Source: Galdieria partita (taxonomy: Eukaryota; Rhodophyta; Bangiophyceae; Galdieriales; Galdieriaceae). From it: 64,000 bases of DNA. The stretch covers positions 119,595-183,594 of the forward strand of contig BQMJ01000055.1 of the NCBI GenBank assembly GCA_025991245.1. Reading direction: 5' to 3'. Both the position numbers and the translations under genes were made by a program. Below are positions 31,886 to 43,600 of the stretch, piece after piece. The notes beneath the pieces were generated by a model, which made no database searches, had not been told where the DNA came from, and worked only from the letters and a program-made list of their open reading frames with translations. Each line of letters starts with the position of its first letter. Position 1 is the first letter of the stretch.

Positions 31886-33988
31886 ATGAGTTTAGGTGAA
31901 AAGTGGGGGGTTCTTCGTGACACGTTCGAGCCTATTGTGGTAGACCGTGAAGACGACGTCTACCACGTTACAGACACACTTTGTGAGCTTTATCGCAACA
32001 GACGGCAGCTGAGGGTTGAAACAACTGGCCTCAATTACAGGTTGTCCGTCCCATTTGCGCCCCACTTATTTGGCTCCGGCAAAACGACGTTTTGCCGAAG
32101 CTATTTGGAGTTGGTGCAGAGGTTTCGTGAAACTTCCCTGTCGTCTTTTGCTTTAGAAGGTTCCAGGAAAGAGTTTTTGGACAAGTTACGTGAAGCAGTT
32201 TTGCTTTATGTGGATTTGACAGAGCTCAAACCCACTGAACCTAAAGAAAAAAGTCTGGAGTGGGCTGTCTACTACTTATTATACCGATCTGCTTGTAAGC
32301 AGAAGGGTTTGTCGCTTATGAGTCCTCAAGACGCATACAAAAAAATCCCACTTCTTCCAGAATTTTTACTTCCTGAGCTGCGGAAGATTTTGGGTATTTC
32401 TTCTGATCAGTTTCTTCTTGTTGCTTTTGATGAAGTTGGTGTGTTGGATACAAGAGGACAATATTTTGATCTAGAAGTGAATGACGGTAGAGTTCGTCCA
32501 TACAACGACTTTTTTGGTATTGTTCGGGGACTTTGTAAAGAAGACAATGTATTCTTTATTGTTGTTGGGAAAAGCAAGGGTTTAAGTATTAAGAATTATG
32601 TGGCTTCTGTATCAAAGGTGTTATTACATTTTATTTCGCTATCACCGTTAAGCTGGTCCAGTATCGTTGAATTCCTTGAAAAAAGTCACCTCAAAGTACA
32701 GACTCAATCTCGAGTTTGTGATATTCTATGTAGTCCTTCTTTTTCAGTAAATGAATTGGCAGAGGCACTATTGGAGTATACAGGTGGAGTTCCTGGTTTG
32801 CTTACTCGTGCAGTGAATATGCTTTTGAATTATGTACAAACAAGAGGACAGCCTTTTATGTTGAAAGATGAATGTTTATCATGCATGAAGGAGGATGGTT
32901 TTAGAACAGTTTGCTCTGATCCCTTTGTAACACGTATATCAACTTTGGATGAGGATACAAGAAATTTGCTTGATATGCTACTAATGATGGCACTATATCG
33001 TATACCTTTCAACGTAAACGACAGATTGAATTCGGGGTCTTATTTATTTGATGCTGTTACTGAAATGGGACTCTATCGACATCCTATTGATATTAATACT
33101 TTCCAAGTGCTGTTTCCAAAAGTATTTATTGGAATCTTTGAGGAGCTAACATCTCTGTCCTTGTTAGAAAGGATACTTTTAGGGTCACTTAATATAGAGC
33201 CAGTTGATTGTTTCTTTGCTTCCAAATGTCGAGTATTTGAAGGAATTGTTGCTATGCGACTTGTTTGGATACTGTCGTCCAAAGTACGAAATGAGTTTAG
33301 GGAGTTGTTAGGTAGATTATCTGCCATATGGAAAGATATGAAACTTCCTATCAATGGACCTTCACCTCTTCATTACATGATGTCGGTTAGTCGTGGTGAA
33401 GCAAGAAGTGAATCAAACAAGGAACGGAAAACTTATGCAAGTAATGAATGGAACGAGATTATTCACGGAGCACTTGGTTTTGACAAAGTCTATATTCCAA
33501 AGGAAGCGAATTCTTATAGTCCTGATATCATGTTCAAGTTACAATCTCCCGTTAAACTCAAATTTCTTATGGTGGGAGTAGCTTGTAAAGGTCGTTGGAA
33601 ATCGGAAGGAATCGGCTGGTCAGATATTATTGAAGAAGCTAAGAAATTTCTTAAACCTGTTTACGATCAAGTTTTATCCCAAGCATTGGAATTTTATCAT
33701 TGTATGCTTATTATAGTTAGTACAAGATTAGCACTCAATGTTACAAGCGAGCTGGGTAATCAGAGTCGATGTTATACGAGTGGAATGCGTATTGGAGGGA
33801 ATTCTTTTGAAATTCCTCCTAATTGTGAACTTGTTATTCTTTGTGAAAGCGATGTAGAAATGCTCATTGACAGAGAAATATTGAATGGACTAGAAAGAGC
33901 ATTCTCTACGAGTGATCGACCTGTTTTGAAAAACTTTGGTCTCGGTCTAGTTCAAAGAGTACGTCACAGTTTCATGAGTTGGCAATAA
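31886..33988 (+). CDS. Type-I P-loop NTPase with C-terminal PD-(D/E)xK-like nuclease domain (CR/RHS-like), copy 1
   Basis: Single exon, 700 residues, intact. Walker A is LFGSGKTTF (61-69). Walker B is FLLVAFDEVG (176-185), with a sensor strand VFFIVVGKS (222-230). A TGGVPGLL motif at 299-306 is typical of STAND and Crinkler-type NTPases. The C-terminal third holds a nuclease-like set: FEGIVA with E452, SPDIMF with D547, then VGVACKG with K568, spaced as in restriction-endonuclease folds. The combination of NTPase and REase domains is the architecture of the Crinkler-RHS class. The intact catalytic set suggests an active enzyme acting on nucleic acid, but this is inference. It runs tail to tail with copy 2, ~780 bp away. 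No signal peptide is seen. Confidence 0.75.
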   Translation: MSLGEKWGVLRDTFEPIVVDREDDVYHVTDTLCELYRNRRQLRVETTGLNYRLSVPFAPHLFGSGKTTFCRSYLELVQRFRETSLSSFALEGSRKEFLDKLREAVLLYVDLTELKPTEPKEKSLEWAVYYLLYRSACKQKGLSLMSPQDAYKKIPLLPEFLLPELRKILGISSDQFLLVAFDEVGVLDTRGQYFDLEVNDGRVRPYNDFFGIVRGLCKEDNVFFIVVGKSKGLSIKNYVASVSKVLLHFISLSPLSWSSIVEFLEKSHLKVQTQSRVCDILCSPSFSVNELAEALLEYTGGVPGLLTRAVNMLLNYVQTRGQPFMLKDECLSCMKEDGFRTVCSDPFVTRISTLDEDTRNLLDMLLMMALYRIPFNVNDRLNSGSYLFDAVTEMGLYRHPIDINTFQVLFPKVFIGIFEELTSLSLLERILLGSLNIEPVDCFFASKCRVFEGIVAMRLVWILSSKVRNEFRELLGRLSAIWKDMKLPINGPSPLHYMMSVSRGEARSESNKERKTYASNEWNEIIHGALGFDKVYIPKEANSYSPDIMFKLQSPVKLKFLMVGVACKGRWKSEGIGWSDIIEEAKKFLKPVYDQVLSQALEFYHCMLIIVSTRLALNVTSELGNQSRCYTSGMRIGGNSFEIPPNCELVILCESDVEMLIDREILNGLERAFSTSDRPVLKNFGLGLVQRVRHSFMSWQ

Positions 33989-34765
33989 AGTTTGAATTCT
34001 TACGTTCAATCACTCATTCGGTTGTTTTTATGACAAACTGTAAACCAAATATGTTTGAAAACTTTTTTTAAAATGTACTCATTGTATTCCATACTTGGAT
34101 GATGATTGCTGTTGAACAGTGTCAAAAGTTCACAAGTTGTAAAATTGCTTGCATCTCTTTTTGGTTTTGATGGAGTCTTCAGGTACATATTTTTAAAATG
34201 AACTGATTGTCTACTCCAGTATCACTAGAGGAATACCTTATTCCTGTTGGAATAATGTTGACTCGATGTTTCCAGTAAGTATAATACCAGCGACTATATT
34301 GTATTCACTTTTGAAACTCAGTTTTACTGGTGTCCAGCTCATGTAACGAACAAGACGACCTAGTTGACAACTCGAGAATTAACTTGTTGTCACTTTCTGA
34401 GTTTTCCTTTATTGGACTCTTAAAACCACGAAGAACATGTTGGAAGTGAGATATAGTTGAATCCAATCTTGAAGACATTCTATGAAATGGTAAACAGAAA
34501 AACAAAGAGAGCTTCGTTCTTTCTCATTAACCACAAAGACATTGAATTTGTAACAGTACATAACGAGTTCATAAGTAAACAACAATGAAATTGTACAGTT
34601 GCACTACTAAACTCGTTTCAGAATTATTCGACAAAGTACGATAAAGTAGTACAAAAATAATGGAAAATTAGGAAAATTGACTTTCTTTACAAACCAATTG
34701 AACTTTTCGAATACTTCTCAAATGAACAAACCAACATGGATCCAAACAGGAATAAGATGCTATTT
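33989..34765. other. Spacer between the tail-to-tail type-I copies
   Basis: About 780 bp of AT-rich DNA at the centre of the inverted pair. Only short open frames are present; no transposon ends or RNA genes were recognised. Confidence 0.4.
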
Positions 34766-36877
34766 CTAAATATATTTGGAAAGAGATAAAACCATTTCTT
34801 GCACTGTTGAAATTCCAATACTTCTCGAATGTGGATTATCCGTAGACTTGAAAGCACTCCTCAAACTCGACAAAATATCTTTACCAATAAAGTTTTCTAC
34901 ATCTGATTCAGAAAGAATGATCAATTCACAATTACGAGGAATCAAGAAATGTCCTGCTACTCTATCGCCAAAGGAATAACAATGACTGGAATGATTCAAG
35001 TCAGTTGCTACACTAGTCGATAGCTTAGTACTCATGATGACCAACATGCAATGCAATGTAGGATGAACAGTCACGACTTGATCATGAACTGGTTGCAAAA
35101 ACTTGCAAGCTTCATCCACTATTTCATTCCATCTAATACCATTTGAACTCCATCGTCCTTTACAAGCAATACCCACAATCAAATTCTGTCCGCTCGTTCT
35201 TCCATGCAACTTGAATAATATATCTGGACTACGAGATGTTGGCTCAAATGGAATATATATCTTTTCGAATTCTAACATTTCTTCCACAATTTCTTTCCAG
35301 TCATTGATATCGAATGTATCTCTCTCTACTTCTGATGTAGATGTAGTATAATGTATAGATTTCATATAGTAAGCAGTAGATTCAGAGGAAAACTTTAAAT
35401 TCATCTCATCCCAAACAGAAGACAACTGACCAAGAATAGAAAACATCAAGCTGTCTGTCGGGTGATAACAAAAATGTAAATAAAACATTGTGGCAACGAG
35501 ACCTTCGAAAACTCGACATTTTGATTCATAAAAGAATTCCACAGGCTGTGACTTGAGGGTTTGTAATAGTAACCATTCCAACCTATCGTTCTTTACACTT
35601 TGATCAATATATCTAATCAGTAACTTGGGAATCAACACTTCATAGCGTTCTTGATGGTTTTCATCTACAATCAACCGACGATAAAAGCACATATCTGTTA
35701 CTAGATCAAACAGAAATACATCAAAAGTAGAGCTAAGGTGCACAAGTTCACCCAACTCAAACCGAATACGATATAATGCCAACAAAGTAAGCATTTTTAA
35801 CAAACGTTGACGCGTCTTGCTAAGACTACTCAAACGAGGCAACAATGGATCAACACAATAATTTGTTGCTATGGAATCATTCATTATCATCCAAAAGCTT
35901 TCTTTAGATAATAACAAGTGGTCTTGTGATAATTTACAATGCAAAAGGTAGTTGATTGCTTTCACAAGTAAACCAGGAACACCACCAGTAAGTTCTAGTA
36001 ACAATTCTGCAAGTTCACTGGTTGAAAAGTGTTGATGACAAAGGATTTGTGAAACTTTAGGACTCCCAGTAAACATAAAAGAAGAACTTTTCTCCAAATG
36101 TTCAATGATGCTATGCTTTTCAAGTGGTGAGAGGGGAATAAACGTCAACTCAACCCTGGATACTGAAATTGCGTAATTATGTATATTTAAGCCTTCACTT
36201 TTTCCGACAACAATAAAGAATACATTGTCTTCTTTACAGAGTCCCCGAATAATACCAAAAAAGTCGTTATATGGAAAAACTTTACCATCTTGGGTCCTTT
36301 CGAAATCAAAGTCGCCGTAACTTTCGTCTAGAGTACCAACTTCGTCAAAAGCAACAAGAAGAAACTGATCAGAAGAAATACCCAAAATCTTCCGCAGCTC
36401 AGGAAGTAAAAATTCTGGAAGAAGCGAGATTTTTTGGTATGCGTCTTGAGGACTCATAAGTGACAAACCCTTCTGCTTACAAGCAAATCGGTATAATAAG
36501 TAGTAGACAGCCCACTCCAGACTTTTTTCTTTCGGGTCAGTGGGTTTGAGCTCTGTCAAATCCACATAAAGTAAAACGGCTTCATGTAACTTGTCCAAAA
36601 AGGATCTCCTGCGGTCTTTTTCACAATCACTTATGTTCTCAGGTCCTATTAGTGCTCTTTCACCCATGCTCTTCAAGAGTTCTAAATAATTTTTTACGAA
36701 ACGTGTCTTTCCACTTCCAAAGAGATGTGGGGCGAAAGGAATGACTGGTTTAAAAGAACGATCGACTTCCCGGCGAACCTGCAACCCGTACAACTGTCCA
36801 GTTGTTAAAACCACGTCTTGCTCTCTATCTACTACAACACTGTCATACATATCTTGTCGTTGGAAAACGCTCGACAT
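34766..36877 (-). CDS. Type-I P-loop NTPase with C-terminal PD-(D/E)xK-like nuclease domain (CR/RHS-like), copy 2
   Basis: Single exon, 703 residues from ATG 36877. It is a full-length paralogue of the gene at 31.9-34.0 kb. The same motifs are present: HLFGSGKTRF (Walker A), LLVAFDEVG (Walker B), LTGGVPGLL, FEGLVA, SPDILFKL and VGIACKGRW, then IPRNCELIIL. Protein similarity is moderate at both ends but almost complete over the stretch from LHEAVLLYVDLTELKP to Walker B. The DNA there is also nearly identical, unlike the rest of the gene. That local identity is best explained by gene conversion between the two copies. The frame is open and the catalytic residues are kept, so the gene is probably functional. 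Confidence 0.75.
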   Translation of the reverse strand: MSSVFQRQDMYDSVVVDREQDVVLTTGQLYGLQVRREVDRSFKPVIPFAPHLFGSGKTRFVKNYLELLKSMGERALIGPENISDCEKDRRRSFLDKLHEAVLLYVDLTELKPTDPKEKSLEWAVYYLLYRFACKQKGLSLMSPQDAYQKISLLPEFLLPELRKILGISSDQFLLVAFDEVGTLDESYGDFDFERTQDGKVFPYNDFFGIIRGLCKEDNVFFIVVGKSEGLNIHNYAISVSRVELTFIPLSPLEKHSIIEHLEKSSSFMFTGSPKVSQILCHQHFSTSELAELLLELTGGVPGLLVKAINYLLHCKLSQDHLLLSKESFWMIMNDSIATNYCVDPLLPRLSSLSKTRQRLLKMLTLLALYRIRFELGELVHLSSTFDVFLFDLVTDMCFYRRLIVDENHQERYEVLIPKLLIRYIDQSVKNDRLEWLLLQTLKSQPVEFFYESKCRVFEGLVATMFYLHFCYHPTDSLMFSILGQLSSVWDEMNLKFSSESTAYYMKSIHYTTSTSEVERDTFDINDWKEIVEEMLEFEKIYIPFEPTSRSPDILFKLHGRTSGQNLIVGIACKGRWSSNGIRWNEIVDEACKFLQPVHDQVVTVHPTLHCMLVIMSTKLSTSVATDLNHSSHCYSFGDRVAGHFLIPRNCELIILSESDVENFIGKDILSSLRSAFKSTDNPHSRSIGISTVQEMVLSLSKYI

Positions 36878-38442
36878 AGTGGACGAGGTGTTGAAATTGA
36901 ATCAGAAAAATTTTCCCAATGAAAATAAAAATAGTATTTCCCTTTTACAACTATTTCTATAGAACGAACTTCTTTCTTATTTATATTCTCAAACAATGAT
37001 GGAACATACTTCATATTGAAATGTAAATTTTAAGAAAAAGCGTTGCCTAGTTTTTTGTTATACACTGAGCATTATAACTTCTACCCCATTCACCACAATG
37101 GTAGTTTCAGTTTGAAGATGCCCTTTCTTCATAAGCTCTATAATAAAAAGAGTATATATGCTATAAAAACAGGAAGAAAGGAAAAGTTCTTCTCAATCTA
37201 TTTCATAGAAAATTGGATTGCAATTCATTCTCCCAAAAATACTCCTTATCCACAATGCAACTATACTTCAAACTGTAAATGTCATTCACTACTCTATTTT
37301 TGTCGTTTTTTTCGATGTGATGTCGACATACATAGCAAATGTAAACAGTTTAATTGTTTCGTAAACATTAGGAAACTTTTCTTTGGGGTGTCAAAGGAAC
37401 AAGATAGTGCGACAAGTGGAACCTAGCTAAATTTCAACTTTAGCTTGTTTCACTTCTTGTGCAAGTAATTTGGAAGTATATTTTGAAAATATCTCATTCA
37501 GTTGTTTCTTTTCCTCTATTCTTTCACTATATCACTGTTTTACTAGGGCAGACAAGATTGGAAGTAACACTTGACAACTCAATTGGTTTCTCTACTATTC
37601 AAGTGCTCTTAGTTTTTCCAGAATTGTCGGTGATTGACTGTTAATATTTGGAGTGTACCATTTTGAAATTTTCCAGACTTTTTCAGTTGTGTATAGCGAG
37701 TAATGGAAATTAGAGTATTATGTTGTTGACTGCTGTTGGGTTGCTGTATTTGTCAATTCACGGAACGTTGTCTGCACAGGTACTTGTCATGTGAGTTCTA
37801 ACGATATAATGTCATTGAGAGTTTTCCTATACAGAATTGACAAAGTAGATAGAGCCAATAATCGATACTCTATTTCTTTGAATTTCAATTGTACTCTATG
37901 GATTATGAAACACTTGATCTGTACATAAGCTGAATTAAAAGCTGATTAGTTGTCCTTTATCAGCATACTTGCCTTCAAAATGACAACTTATGTGTCGTTG
38001 CTAATAGGTGATTGGTTCTCTTTTGTGATTGATGATTTCTCCTCCAACAATTTCATTAACAAAGATTCGTTCATCTGACAGACTTTAAGAGCTTCCTGAA
38101 TACTTTCTGAAAGATCGCTTGGCTGAAAAACATGTCTCCAAGTTTGAAACAATGTGATTCTATACAACTGGAGATACTAAATAAAGAAGCTCTTCAAAGC
38201 TGTTTATTTGAAATTGAGGTTGAGTTGATTTCCATCCAAAGTGCTAAAAATGACTTTGTTTAGAATATGTACATCATCTATTATTGCAAACCAATCATCC
38301 ATCTCAGAGTTTCCGCCTCCACAATTGTTCATCATTAGCTTGCCAGTCAAGACAAAAAATATTCAAAAAGTATTATTTGTCCTAGTCTTTGTAAATCGTA
38401 AAGCTCAAAACAACTCTGCTTCCATCAAAGGATCGTAAAGCA
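36878..38442. other. Intergenic region with a block repeated upstream of the next gene
   Basis: About 1.56 kb with no convincing gene. At about 37.47-37.63 kb it contains a segment resembling one at 41.58-41.77 kb, both on the + strand. Each sits upstream of a leftward NTPase-nuclease gene. The remainder shows only short AT-rich open frames. Confidence 0.45.
37470..37630. repeat. Diverged repeat upstream of copy 2 of the type-I gene
   Basis: Shares ordered short matches with 41.58-41.77 kb: CTCATT(C/G)AGTTGTT near the start, then GCA(G/A)ACAAGATT, GGAAG(T/C)AAC and a final GTTGACTG-like end. By eye the copies are well diverged. Position about 0.6 kb before a leftward gene suggests duplicated 5' flank, possibly carrying regulatory sequence. 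Confidence 0.5.
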
Positions 38443-40638
38443 TCACTTTTCTTTTTCCAACAAAACTCGAAATCTCTCAGAAAAGCCTTCACTACAAAGA
38501 AACTCAATATAGTCTGGCACTGATAAACTACCTTTGGCCTCCTTAAATGGTAATGGAGTAACATAGACAATACTAATGCAGTGTCGCCAATCAACACCTT
38601 TGGAATCCAATAAACGAAAATCTACAATCCTTCCAGCATCATCTTCTTTTAACGAGATGGTAAACTCTTCATTCAAAATCAAACCAATTAAGCTTAGTAA
38701 CTGCGGCTTATCTGTTACTTTTACTCGTCTCCTCTTCTTATTACGTTTTTGGCCACTTTGGGAAGTTGCCATTGATCCTTGTTTGCCTCCTGACCTACTA
38801 GTTGATAAGTTGGCCGATTCTGAAGTATTCCATGCTTTCTTGAAAGCTGGCAAAAAGGAGTTTTCGATAGCAGCAGAGTCACGATTATGGTTATAAAATG
38901 TAGATACAGATACTTGAAAAAAGTACATATGCCATTGAGAATTCACAATATCCACAAAAATATAGTCAAATCGAGGATATCGCTCTGCCGGTAATATCCA
39001 ACAGGAATGAGTAAACTCTTTCATGGGAGGATCAAATTCATCTCTAATCAATCGAACCCAACTATTACAAGATAAACTCAGGTTCCTATAAGGTTTGCTA
39101 TCGGAATGAATAGTCACTTCTTCTGTTCTATTGATAAACCACAAAAAGAATAACTTTTCAAAAGTTTGCCTTCTTGTGCTTAGATCACTAAGATAACGTT
39201 CAAACAATTCGGCCAAGTAATTCTCAGAAGCATATCTTTCAAGGAAAGAGGTTAACAATATATCACGTGCAACGCTGTTATAAAAGCGTAAGTAGATTCC
39301 GCTCACTACAACTAATAAACCTCGACTTGTATATGCCCCATCTACAATAGTAATATTGGGTTTATTCCTATCCATGAATAGCTTATAAAGCATAGAATCA
39401 AAATCGCTCTTTTCTCTTCCAACACTAAGCCCATCGAGATAACCATTGTGCTTTCTTATCATTTCAGAATATAAATTCAAGGTGAAGTGTGTCTTTAGAC
39501 TTTCAAAATTGGCATCAGGACGATCGTTGGCAAGAAACACCATTTCGGCTATCATTCTAGGAACTAACCCAGTAAGTTCGACTACTTCATCTGAATTTTC
39601 ACGAAGAATAGAGGGATAATCAGGTAAATCTTGCCACAAATCAAATTCTTGGAAACTTAGCGGTTCCAAATATTGTTTGATATCTCCATAACCACTAGGA
39701 AAAGTATCTCCAAACTGATGATGCTGTGAACCTGCAAGAAGAATTCCACAATAAGGCTATTCAAGTAAATGAAAAAGTCATTATAACAAAAATAGAACAC
39801 TACTTACTGTGTTCATCACTTCAAAATCAGTGTAGAACTGGAAAAAATCCGGCCATCTATTTATTTCATCACCAAACTCGCTCCACAACGCATTATGTTC
39901 ATCTACAATCAACATATTGCGTGGTGTAAGCTGCATCATAATATCTCGAATATCTGAAGCCAGAGATATATCTTTCACTTTCATGGCAAAATAAATGACA
40001 TCCTTAAGGGGGGCACCATTCAAAGAACGATACCAAGATGACTCGAAACTTGGCATTTCTTCTAAAATGTCTGCATTCATAAAAAGCAACATTTTCAAGT
40101 AAAGAGAAACCATTTGAGAGATGTTGCTAATGTTCGTCAACCAATCCTCTATGTTTCCAATATACTGCAGGGGAATCCTGCGATAACGTGCAAACACGGC
40201 AGCCATATAGAGTTCTAAGCTCTTTCCTAGACCACTTGCAGCAGAAACTATGATTTGTTGGGGTGGAAGGTTAGGAGCTCTCACACCAAGATTTTCAAAG
40301 CATTTATTCCACCTCTTGATAAACTCTCCTCTCAAAAAGATTCTCGAAATATTACTAGAAGTTGGCTGAACTGGAAAATCCTCCACAAAATACTTGGGAG
40401 CAAGCAACTGTGCTATGTCATCAAAAGTTTCTTCTCCAACTTCAAAGACTTTTTCTCCCACTTGTACCTTCTCTCCAAGAACTGACGCGAGAGTTTTGAA
40501 CAAACACTCTTGTTGAAGATCAGGTAGGTTTGTCAACCATACATTGCTAAACTGTTCGTCAATTTTTAAACCACCTTGAAATATTTCTTCGTATCGAACA
40601 GACTCTCCGGACATATCTAAAGAAGTTTCACTTGTCAT
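38443..40638 (-). CDS. Type-II P-loop NTPase-nuclease protein (CR/Crinkler-RHS-like), two exons
   Basis: Exons 39808-40638 and 38443-39723 with an 84-nt intron (GTAAGT...CACAG), giving 703 residues from ATG 40638. An alternative donor four bases on with an acceptor at TTGCAG also keeps frame. Walker A is SAASGLGKS (132-140) and Walker B is MLIVDEHNALW (from 242). The ELTGLVPRMI motif matches the conserved 'TGxxPR' of Crinkler-type NTPases. The C-terminal part has RFDYIFVDIV followed by YFFQVSVSTF, the 'D...QxT/S' core of CR nuclease domains, then a basic linker NKKRRRVK. It differs strongly from the type-I copies but has the same length and layout. It matches the decayed gene at 26-28 kb. Confidence 0.7.
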
Positions 40639-43600
40639 CCTTTGAGACGGACAAACAGTCAACAATCCAAAAACAAATTATGCAATTCAGCAACACAAAT
40701 TTTGCAATGCATAGAGCTATATATAGTTCCAATTATATACTATGGAATTGAAACAAGAAATCTAGTGTTTCCTTGTTTGCTATGGAACATTGAGATGGAG
40801 CTGTTTAGAGAAAGAATATTTGAAGTGATTTCAACCTTGAGAACAATATTTAATGAAAGCATGATTTCTTTGCAGGACTTGAAAGATCATCTAAAAGCAT
40901 TTGGTAAGGAAAATTTAGATGCAGTGAAACTTTTATACTTGTTTTCCACTCTTCCTTTTTCATCTGTTCCACTGGTTGTTCTTATCTATCAAACAGACTA
41001 TGTGGAACTTCACTAGATTAAAGAAGCTCAACTGTCTACAGAAGAATCTTCACAGTGGAAGCTATCAAAGATTAGTATCCAATGCAGACAAGAGAGAGAT
41101 TCAACTCAATTTTCCTTTCAAGATTGACAATTCGTCGTATACAGTTGAATATTGTTGACGACATGTGAACTTTGAACGATAAACTGAAAATTTCTCAACT
41201 ATGCAAAGTGACATCGTGTAATGACTATGATTTAGTTCAAAACTTTCTATCACTTTATGAAAATCAGAGCTTGCAACTTTCATTACTTGCTGCAAGAAAA
41301 AAGTCTCACTCGAAAGTTATTGATAGTATGATGTTCACAATTCTGAACTATGAGTATTGAAACATTTACTTCTCCTCCTTTGGGAACCCAACTTTCAAGT
41401 TTGAACAAGTAGGTTTGGCTTTGTGTTTTGAAATATTTCTGGATACTGTCAGAATTTTCGTTTTGTCAAGATAGCGAAGTTTTCACCAAGATTGTTTTAG
41501 ATTTTATGTTTTCAGAGTAACTCTGAGATGATAAGAATGGAAATTCAAACCAAGTTGGTAACTTGAAATCTTGCTTTGTGTCTTGCTAAAGTATTTTGAA
41601 TACTTTAAAAGTACCTCATTGAGTTGTTGTTGCTTTCTTCCCTTGTTCCATCCTACAAGGTTTTGCCAGAGCAAACAAGATTTCATCTTTGGAAGCAACG
41701 ATTGTAGAACTCGTTTGGGCTTATCCATTCTTGGAATTCTTTTAGGACGGTCGGTTGTTGACTGCTGAATTTTGTGACACTATATACTATCGTTGACTTG
41801 GCTGCGGTCGCCGTGTGTTTCAAGGTACACCTGCTAAAAAATCTTAGTAAAAGTTGCTAGTAGTAGTTACCCTCCATATGTCTAGGAATTCTTGATCCCA
41901 GTTTCACAAAATTGAAACACAGGGTACACCTTTACCACTAGTACTTTCACAACACAAGGATTGATTCAAATTCCTCACTAACGTCTTCTCTGATAGAGTT
42001 ACGACTATACATCAACCCATTCTAGGGTATGGGACGAACTCCCTTCTTGTCAACTGTAATCAGCACTCTTTTGGAGTCCTTATTTAACCCAACCACATAT
42101 ATAGCTGGAATTGTTGAAAACGTTTGATTCACAAAACGTTAACCAAGTTTTTACAATTCAACCAATTTGGACGCTCACCATCTTAAAACTCAACGTGTTC
42201 TGTTTAGGCTTGTGAGGTGAAAGGAAAACTCCTTGTCAACAACAAGTCAAACACAGTTCTACCAAATCTCCAGTTGTTTTCTCGTTGCCTTCACTTGGGT
42301 TGAGAAATCTGAACTGTTGGGTACAAAAGTGAATATGATTAAGCTCACTAAAAGGGCTGACATTTTACTGACAGTCTGTAACCGAATTCCAACGATACAA
42401 TTCCCTCACACAAAAAGAATAGAGCATCAAGAGTCTTTTATACTCTCGAGTATAAGGTTCTCTCGGAAATTTCTCTACAAGTATACAAGAAACGATATAG
42501 TTTTTACCTTTTAAAGGCAGCCTTTCATACCACCTCCTTACTAATCTCTTTCAAACATTCTTTCATTAGAATTTGGTGGTTGTGAACAGTTGTGTTATGC
42601 AACCCGTTTCAAAGTGGATAAAGTCTGTCTATGAAAACTTTTTTGAGTATCAACGAGAAATATCTTAAGAATGTACTAGAGAGTTTTCTTCTTTGAATGC
42701 TGTTTAGACCTGAGTTTGTTTTGGTCGTAACTTTATAGCCACTAGGTTCGAAACTTGTGGTTGATTTCTCAACGTCAGAGTTCAAAAGAGACTTATCTGC
42801 AGAAACATTGTCAAGGGAGAGGTTTATTACGATAGTACAAGGGAGATTTTTTGGAAAGAACTACCATAGCTTTGCATATTCTTGGTTCCTTAGATAATAA
42901 CAGTGTAAAAGAGGACACTTTTGTAGTAGTAGCAATATTATCGACACCTTTTGACCTGAAGGAGTTCTATGTACATACTTATGGAAAAGTTTATTTTATT
43001 AAGATCAGCGAAAACATAATTGAACCAAATTGATTATTTGGTAAGTATCCGAAGTATTTTCAAAGGCAAAGCAGAGGACAAAGTATTACGTACGAAACCA
43101 AACCTTGGTCACTACGATATGATGGACCAGTGTATATTGAATTGATAAAGTGCAGAGATCTTGAAAATATGTATTTGAAAAAAATTGTTTAGTAAAAGAT
43201 TGAATGTTTAGGATAAGAAAACAAGATTGTCTAAAAATATATCAAACTTAGGGTACATATCCATGTTTAAAGCTGCTTTGGCAGATAGTTTGAATCCGAA
43301 TTTGCAAACACGATTCATTGAGTTTTGTCAATCACACATGTTATATTTTTTCATTTCAGTTCTTTTATCGATATCCACGATATGTAAAGATTGCTTGCAA
43401 AGAAATGAAAATGTTAGAGGAAAAGCAAATATGGTTCGTTCATTTAGTTACTACTTAAAAAGAATTTACTAGAATTATTCTGTTGATTGATAAATTTTAT
43501 TCAAAAGATCAAGAATTATAAAGAAAGTTATGGGTTCTTAGAATCTTCTATACTCAAGAGACAATCAATCAACCGTTACATTTTCATTCTAGTTCACGTA

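Noticed and set aside
37043-37426. 127-codon open frame on + strand
   Set aside because: No ATG near its beginning, composition like translated AT-rich spacer, and no motif.
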